DNA of 5,917 bases from Solirubrobacterales bacterium 70-9 (GTDB taxonomy: Bacteria; Actinomycetota; Thermoleophilia; Solirubrobacterales; 70-9). Under the pieces are notes generated by a model. The model searched no databases. It was not told the DNA's origin and was given only the letters and a program-made list of their open reading frames with translations. How positions within the stretch are numbered: position 1 is the first letter of the stretch; every line of letters begins with the position of its first letter. This document shows, piece by piece, positions 1 to 5,917 of the stretch. The translations under genes were made by a program, and so were the position numbers. The stretch spans positions 11,096 to 17,012 of the forward strand of contig MKSH01000148.1 in the NCBI GenBank assembly GCA_001898095.1, given 5' to 3'.

Positions 1-1
1 C

Positions 2-163
<162 letters not shown>

Positions 164-188
164 GTCCGGCAACTCGGCCGCGGCGACG

Positions 189-1555
189 ATGTTGACGTCG
201 CCGCGGATCCGCAACGTCGACGCGCTCGCCGGCCACGGCCAGGGTGAGCTGCGCCGGCGGGCTCTCGACATCGCCCAGGCGGGGCTGTCCGCCTGCGATG
301 CCGGGCACGCGGCGCTCGACGCCGTCAGCCTCACCGACGACGGGATCGCCATCGCCGGGCGCGAGTACCCGCTGTCCGAGCGCTCGCGCGTCGTCGTCGT
401 CGGCGCCGGCAAGGCGACCTTCGCGATCGCCGCGGCGCTCGACGCCCGGCTCGGCGACCGCATCGACGCCGGCCTGATCGCCGTCCGCCACGACCAGGAG
501 ACGACTCCGCTGGGGATCGAGGTCGCGGTCGCCGACCACCCGCTGCCGAGCGACCGCTCGGCCGCCGTCGCCGCTCGATTGCTGGCGACGGTCGAGCCGC
601 TCGGCGCCGAGGACCTGGTGATCGCCTGCTTCACCGGCGGCAGCTCCGCCCTCGCCAGCCTGCCCCCGGTCGGCGTCTCGGTCGACGACAAGCGGGCCCT
701 GCACGAGCTGCTGCTCGCCTCGGGGATGCCGATCACCGCCGTCAACACCGTGCGCAAGCACGTCTCCCGGATCAAGGGCGGCCGGCTCGCCGCCGCTGCG
801 GCGCCGGCCCGGATCGTCAACCTGACCGTCTCCGACGTGGCGGGTGACGTGCTCGACGCGATCACCGACCCCACCGTCCAGGACACCTCGACCGCCGCCG
901 ACGCGCGCGCCGTGCTCGTCGCCTACAGGCTCTGGGACCAGGTCCCGGCCTCGATCAGGGAGCACCTGCACGGGCCCGTCGCCGATTCGCCGGAGCTCGA
1001 CATGGGGTCGATCGACTCGGAGCTCCTGGTCACCGGCCACGGCGCCTGCGAGGCGATGATCGCGGAGGCCGAAGCGGGCGGCTCGGCCGCGGTCCAGCTC
1101 TCCACCAGCCTCGAGGGCGAGGCGCGGGAGCTCGGCCGGATGGTCGCCAACCTGGCCCGCGGCAGCGCCGCCGAAGGGGCCCCGTTCGAGCCCCCCGTGG
1201 TGTTGGTCTGCTGCGGCGGCGAGTCCGTCGTGACCCTTCGACCGGGGACCGAGTTCGGCACCGGAGGCCCCAACCAGGACGCGGCGATCGCCGCCGCGCT
1301 GGAGCTCGAGGGCGTCGCGGTGGCGGCGGTGCTGATCGACACCGACGGCTCCGACGGCGGCACCGCCTGGGCGGGCGCGGTCGCCGACGGCACCACCGTG
1401 GCCCGCGCCCGGGAGCTCGGCATCGACCTGCGCCAGGCGCTCCTCTCGCACCGCTCGGCCGAGCCGCTGGCGGCGCTCGGCGACCTGGTCGAGACCGGCG
1501 CCACCGGGACCAACGTCAACGACCTGATCGTGCTCGCGGTCGGGAAGGCGGAGCG

Positions 1556-1559
<4 letters not shown>
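189..1559 (+). CDS. MOFRL/DUF4147-family glycerate 2-kinase-like protein
   Basis: The 456-residue protein has the architecture of the TtuD/GckA (MOFRL) glycerate kinases, which phosphorylate D-glycerate to 2-phosphoglycerate with ATP in the cytoplasm. The N-terminal DUF4147 part shows VVVGAGKATF at 68-78 (Lys75 fits the catalytic lysine), CFTGGSSAL at 147-155, NTVRKHVSRIKGGRLA at 186-201 and LTVSDVAGD at 212-220. The C-terminal MOFRL part shows GGESVV at 343-348, IDTDGSDGGTAWAGA at 383-397 and TGATGTNVNDL at 436-446. Several conserved spots differ: GGPNQD (359-364) replaces GGRNQE, TDPTVQD replaces SGPTVPD, and FTGGSSAL replaces SGGGSAL. It may therefore be a divergent kinase or have a shifted substrate. 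I chose ATG 189 because family homology begins just after it (IRNVDALAGHG). No Shine-Dalgarno is obvious, and an in-frame TTG at 153, overlapping eno, would add 12 residues. It sits between enolase and an ABC importer and overlaps the ATPase start by 4 bases. Confidence 0.88.
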
Positions 1560-2673
<1,114 letters not shown>

Positions 2674-2677
<4 letters not shown>

Positions 2678-3750
2678 GGTCGGTGGTCCTGGTGCTGATC
2701 GCCTGCGCCGGGACGGCGGCCCTCGCGGGCTGCGGCCTCGACCAGGGCACCGACGCGGTCGCGCCCCCGCCGGCGAACCCGAACGTCCCGGTCGGCGGCT
2801 CGCTGCGCGTCTTCACCTACGAGGACACGACGGCGCCCGACCTGATGGAACCCTTCGAAGAACAGAACCCGGACCTCGACGTAAAGACCGCCAGCTTCGG
2901 CTCCGACGAGGAGGCGGCGGCGAAACTGGTGGCCGGGTTCCAGGCCGACGTGGTCGAGTCCTGCCTCGACGAGATGGAGCCGTTGACCGCGCAGGGGCTG
3001 CTGCGCCCGATCGATCCGGCGGGGGTGCCGGAATGGGACAACCTCGCCTTCACCGACGCCCCCGGCGTCACCGAAGACGGCAAGACCTGGGTGGTGCCGC
3101 TCTCGGCCGGGCCGCAGGGCCTGATCGTGAACACGGCGAAGGTGAAGGACGTCCCCCGCACCTGGCAGGCGCTCTTCGACCCGAAGTACAAGGGCGAAGC
3201 CTCGATCGAGGGCGACTACGAGCTGCCCGCGGTCGCCGAGGCGGCGCTGGCGATGGGGATCGCCGAACCGATGAAGATGACCGACGCGCAGCTCGGCGAA
3301 GTCTCGGCCTTCCTCGACGCCCGCGCGGGCCAGTTCCGCTCCCTCTGGCAGAGCGACTCCGACCTGGTGAACCTCTTCAAGTCGGGTGAGATCGTGATCT
3401 CCGACGGCGGCCCCGGGGTCGCCGCGCGGATGGTCGAAGCCGGCATCCCGGTCGAATGGATCGCCCCCGAAGAAGGCCCGCTCTCCTGGGTCTGCGGGCT
3501 CAGCATCACCGCCAACTCGCAGAACGTCGACGCCGCCTACCGGCTGATCAACTGGCAGGCCTCGCCGCGCGCCCAGGCGATCCGCGCCGACGATGGCTAC
3601 GTGCTCACCAACCCGACCGCGATGTCGTTGGTCGACCCGGCCGACGCCGCGACCGCCGACCCGGCGACGATCGAAGGGGCGATCCCCGAGTCGAGCCGGC
3701 CCGACGAAGAAGAATGGGTCCACGTCTTCCAGGAGTTCCAGGCGCGATGA
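2674..3750 (+). CDS. PotD-like ABC substrate-binding lipoprotein, copy 1
   Basis: This 358-residue secreted lipoprotein would capture solute for the importer. It starts with a type II signal: a hydrophobic stretch at 4-19 ends in lipobox LAGC with Cys20 as the lipidated residue. A Pro/Asn-rich linker (about 26-40) and the binding domain follow. The domain has the PotD/SBP_bac_8 order: first strand SLRVFTYEDTTAP (43-55), FQADVVES (89-96), VPLSAGPQGLIVNT (141-154), LFDPKYKGEASIEGD (167-181), KSGEIVISDGG (236-246) and PLSWVCGLSI (269-278). PotD polyamine-contacting residues are not kept: the Asp after the pocket Trp is Cys274, and a second Cys (97) lies near the hinge-facing loop. Start GTG 2674 overlaps the ATPase stop as GTGA with only a weak upstream AGG. 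A GTG at 2683 is an alternative that would still leave a usable signal. It is about 60% identical by hand alignment to the next gene. Sixteen of 28 Glu codons are GAA, unlike the upstream genes. Confidence 0.9.
3731..3735 (+). promoter_or_regulatory. Ribosome binding site for binding lipoprotein copy 2
   Basis: AGGAG sits 11 bases before ATG 3747, a slightly long spacing. It supports independent initiation in addition to coupling through the ATGA overlap. The start is confirmed by the signal peptide that follows directly. Confidence 0.5.
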
Positions 3751-4826
3751 GGCTGCTCGTGCCGACCGTCGTGATGCTGGCCGCGCTGGCCCTGGGCCTC
3801 GCCGCCTGCGGGACGACCGGCAACACCTCGACCGCGCCGCCGCCCGCCGAACCGGGTGCGCCCGCCACCGGCTCGCTGCGCACCTTCACCTACGAGGACA
3901 CGGTCGCGCCCCACCTGCTCGACCCGTTCAAGGAAGAAAACCCCGACCTCGACGTGAAGACGGCGACCTTCGACTCCGACTCCGAAGCGGCGGCGAAACT
4001 TGTCGGCGGCTTCCAGGCCGACGTGGTCGAAGCCTGTGCCGACGAGATCAACCCGCTCGCCGAGCAGGACCTGCTGCGACCGCTGAGCAAGAAGGGCCTG
4101 CCCGGCTTCGACCGGCTGACCTTCCACGACGCCCCCGGCGTGGTCGACGAAGAAGGGCAGGTGCTCTTCGTCCCGGTCTCGGCCGGGCCGCAGGGGCTGA
4201 TCGTGAACACCGCAAAGGTGAAGCACGTGAACCGCTCCTGGAAAGCGCTCTTCGAACCGCAGTACAAGGGCGAAGTCGCGATCGAGGGGGACGAGTCGCT
4301 GACCCCGCTCGGCGAGGCGGCGCTGGCGATGGGGATGAAGAACCCGATGGAACTGACGCCGAAGCAGATCGAAGAAGTGACCGCCTTCCTAAAGGAGCAC
4401 AAGGGCCAGTTCCGCAGCTACACCGAATCCGACTCCGACACGATCAACCTGATGAAGTCGGGCGAGATCGTGCTCGCCGACGGCGGTCGCGGGACCGCGA
4501 TCGCGGCCGAAGAAGCGGGCATCCCGGTGGAATGGATCGCCCCCAGGGAAGGGCCGCTGTCGTGGATCTGCGGCCTCGGGATCCCCTCCAACTCGGGCAA
4601 CGTCGAAGCCGCCTACAAGCTGATCAACTACTACGTCAGCCCCGCGGCGCAGGCGCAGTCGGCGCTCGAAGGCTACGTCGTCACCAACCCCGAGGCGCTG
4701 CCGTTCGTGCCGAAGAAGTACGTGGAGAGCGCCGACCCGGCGAGCGTCAAGAACGCGATCCCCGAGCGCGAGCCGCAGAACTTCGAAGAATACGTCCACG
4801 CCTGGCAGGAAGTGGAGTCCGAGTAG
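3747..4826 (+). CDS. PotD-like ABC substrate-binding lipoprotein, copy 2
   Basis: This second binding protein of 359 residues is paralogous to the preceding gene and almost the same length. The signal peptide (hydrophobic 3-20) ends in lipobox LAAC with Cys21 lipidated. A Thr/Pro/Ala-rich linker (22-41) precedes the domain. Shared blocks include FTYEDT (47-52), NPDLDVKTA (65-73), GFQADVVE (88-95), SAGPQGLIVNTAKVK (145-159), KSGEI (237-241), AGIPVEWIAP (257-266) and PLSWICGL (270-277). Cys97 and Cys275 are conserved with copy 1 and are the only cysteines besides the lipid one. Differences cluster in 113-140, 183-190 and the C-terminal 50 residues, and this copy has more Lys. Start ATG 3747 overlaps the previous stop as ATGA, with AGGAG at 3731-3735, 11 bases upstream. 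The frame stays open further upstream, but the signal peptide fixes the start here. GAA encodes 22 of 36 Glu. The two copies may bind related but different ligands. That is inference. Confidence 0.9.
   Translation: MRLLVPTVVMLAALALGLAACGTTGNTSTAPPPAEPGAPATGSLRTFTYEDTVAPHLLDPFKEENPDLDVKTATFDSDSEAAAKLVGGFQADVVEACADEINPLAEQDLLRPLSKKGLPGFDRLTFHDAPGVVDEEGQVLFVPVSAGPQGLIVNTAKVKHVNRSWKALFEPQYKGEVAIEGDESLTPLGEAALAMGMKNPMELTPKQIEEVTAFLKEHKGQFRSYTESDSDTINLMKSGEIVLADGGRGTAIAAEEAGIPVEWIAPREGPLSWICGLGIPSNSGNVEAAYKLINYYVSPAAQAQSALEGYVVTNPEALPFVPKKYVESADPASVKNAIPEREPQNFEEYVHAWQEVESE
4814..4817 (+). promoter_or_regulatory. Ribosome binding site for the PotC-like permease
   Basis: GGAG lies 8 bases before GTG 4826, inside the last codons of the upstream binding-protein gene. 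It decides the permease start, because the same frame stays open for more than 1.2 kb upstream and gives no other clear choice. Confidence 0.6.
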
Positions 4827-5740
4827 TGGCGACCGTCGACACCACCCGTGCGGTCGCCGCCGCCCCGGCGCGCTCGGACGCCGGCGGCCCGCCGCTCGTC
4901 CACCGCCTGCGGCGCTCGCTGCCGCGCGTCGCCAGCATCGTGATCACCTTCCTGATCCTGGTGGTCCTGTTCGGCCCGGTGCTGCTGCTGGCGGTCTTCT
5001 CCTTCAACGACTCGCCGATCATCTCGCTGCCCTGGGCCGGCTTCACCAGCCACTGGTACAGCGTCGCCTGGAACGACGCCGAAGCGCGCGAAGCGGTGAT
5101 GCACTCGGTCACCGTCGCGATCGTCGTCACCGTCCTCTCGGTGACCCTGGGGACGATGGCCGCCTGGGGCCTCACCCGCCTCACCTTCCGCGGCAAAGGC
5201 GCGGTCGGCGGGATCCACGGTGCGGTCCTCGTCGTCCCCTGGCTGCTGGTCGGCGTCTCCGGGCTGATGTTCTTCAGCCGCCTCGGCATCCCGCTCTCGC
5301 TGGAGACGGTCGGCGTGATGCAGCTGGTGGTCACCTTCCCGCTGGTCGTCGCGATCGTCTCCGCCGGGCTGATCCGCTTCAACCGCTCGCTCGAGGAGGC
5401 GGCGGTCGACCTCGGCGCCTCGCAGCTGCAGATGCTCCGCTACGTCGTCCTGCCGCAGCTCGCCCCGGCGCTCGCCGCCTCGACGATCTTCGCCTTCTCC
5501 TGGTCCTTCAACAACTTCGAGGTCAGCTTCTTCACCGGCGGCTTCGAACAGACCTTCCCGGTCTGGGTCTTCTCCGTCCTGCGCCACTCGCAGAACCTGC
5601 CGATGGTGAACGCGATCTCGACCGTGATCGCAGCGATCCAGGTGGTCCTGGTGATGGGGGCCTGGCGGCTGATGAAATACCTCTCGCACGGGGCGAAGGA
5701 CGAGGAGCTCGCCGACATCATGGTCGGGGGGATGCGCTGA
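4826..5740 (+). CDS. PotC-like ABC transporter permease
   Basis: This 304-residue inner-membrane permease (BPD_transp_1 family) forms half of the translocation channel. I see six likely membrane segments at roughly 36-60, 93-117, 127-150, 160-183, 214-232 and 260-285. The cytoplasmic loop that contacts the ATPase carries the EAA motif: EEAAVDLGAS at 190-199, then LP at 209-210, close to the consensus EAA---G---------I--LP. After the first segment, SFNDSPIISLPWAGFTSHWY (59-78) is typical of PotC-type subunits. About 34 mostly Ala/Pro/Arg residues precede the first segment, a little long for the family. Start GTG 4826 overlaps the TAG of the upstream gene by one base (TAGTG). GGAG at 4814-4817 with an 8-base spacer supports it. 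The same frame is open far upstream, but that part is a shadow of the binding-protein genes. The stop overlaps the next gene by one base. Confidence 0.93.
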   Translation: MATVDTTRAVAAAPARSDAGGPPLVHRLRRSLPRVASIVITFLILVVLFGPVLLLAVFSFNDSPIISLPWAGFTSHWYSVAWNDAEAREAVMHSVTVAIVVTVLSVTLGTMAAWGLTRLTFRGKGAVGGIHGAVLVVPWLLVGVSGLMFFSRLGIPLSLETVGVMQLVVTFPLVVAIVSAGLIRFNRSLEEAAVDLGASQLQMLRYVVLPQLAPALAASTIFAFSWSFNNFEVSFFTGGFEQTFPVWVFSVLRHSQNLPMVNAISTVIAAIQVVLVMGAWRLMKYLSHGAKDEELADIMVGGMR

Positions 5741-5917
5741 TGGAGGCGGCAACGGTCCCGGGGCGGATCGGCCCGCGTCGCTCCTGGCTGCGCCGCGCCG
5801 TGCCCTCGCTCGGTTTCATGGGGCTGCCGACGGCGCTGCTGGTCGTCTTCTTCCTCGTGCCGATGGTGATCCTCGCGGTCATCAGCTTCGAATACGGCCC
5901 GCTGAGCGGCCACTCGG
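5740..5917 (+). CDS. PotB-like ABC transporter permease, N-terminal 59 residues (cut by window end)
   Basis: This is the beginning of the second channel subunit. The 59 visible residues comprise a basic N-terminus (GPRRSWLRRAVPS, 11-23) and a first membrane segment at about 26-50 with FFLVPMVILAVISF. The FLVP...SF pattern is typical of the first helix of PotB-type permeases in spermidine/iron-type importers. ATG 5740 overlaps the preceding TGA by one base (TGATG), with a G-run at 5726-5731 as a weak ribosome site 8 bases upstream. The reading frame is open to the last base. With the PotC-like gene it would complete the heterodimeric channel. The order PotC-like before PotB-like is the reverse of the E. 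coli potABCD order. The EAA loop and the other helices lie beyond the window, so the subtype call rests on the first helix and context. Confidence 0.82.
   Translation, partial: MEAATVPGRIGPRRSWLRRAVPSLGFMGLPTALLVVFFLVPMVILAVISFEYGPLSGHS

Noticed and set aside
164..188. Possible terminator or promoter between eno and the kinase-like gene
   Set aside because: The 25-base gap shows no stable stem with a T-run and no -35/-10 pair that I can support.
3456..3746. Upstream extension of binding protein copy 2 by 97 residues
   Set aside because: The extension is Arg-rich and overlaps the end of copy 1. A signal peptide with lipobox begins at ATG 3747.
3593..4825. Upstream extension of the PotC-like permease frame giving a 715-residue protein
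   Set aside because: The extension is Arg-rich shadow sequence under the two binding-protein genes. The permease starts at GTG 4826 with a GGAG site.
4673..5752. 359-codon minus-strand frame opposite the PotC-like gene
   Set aside because: It is composed mainly of Asp, Arg, Glu, Gly and His, as expected from reverse-complemented hydrophobic codons, and has no family signature.

Overview
The window is very GC-rich, with G or C at nearly every third codon position. Every gene lies on the + strand and the genes are packed without gaps. The codon use, the lipoprotein signals and the actinobacterial-looking enolase tail suggest a high-GC actinomycete. A deep lineage such as Thermoleophilia is possible, but that placement is a guess from overall feel.

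Layout: the 3' end of an enolase gene (2-163) is followed after 25 bases by a complete MOFRL/DUF4147 glycerate 2-kinase-like gene (189-1559). Next comes a polyamine-type (PotABCD-like) ABC importer: ATPase (1556-2677), two tandem paralogous substrate-binding lipoproteins (2674-3750 and 3747-4826), a PotC-like permease (4826-5740) and the start of a PotB-like permease cut by the window edge (5740-5917). The five junctions from the kinase onward overlap by 4, 4, 4, 1 and 1 bases (ATGA, GTGA, ATGA, TAGTG, TGATG). This indicates one translationally coupled operon. I see no terminator or clear promoter between enolase and the kinase, so enolase may be co-transcribed with it.

How the parts fit: the two binding proteins would capture a solute outside the membrane and deliver it to the two-permease channel, which the ATPase powers. 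A glycerate 2-kinase makes 2-phosphoglycerate, the substrate of enolase, so the kinase sits beside the next enzyme in the pathway.

Three points stand out. The kinase has Pro where the family has the Arg of its GGRN motif. Both binding proteins lack the polyamine-contacting residues of E. coli PotD and instead share two cysteines near the expected pocket. Both binding-protein genes use GAA for Glu far more than the kinase and ATPase genes. The transported substrate is therefore open, and 'spermidine/putrescine' would be an over-call. There is no gene-free stretch longer than 25 bases, and I found no RNA gene, CRISPR array or mobile element.
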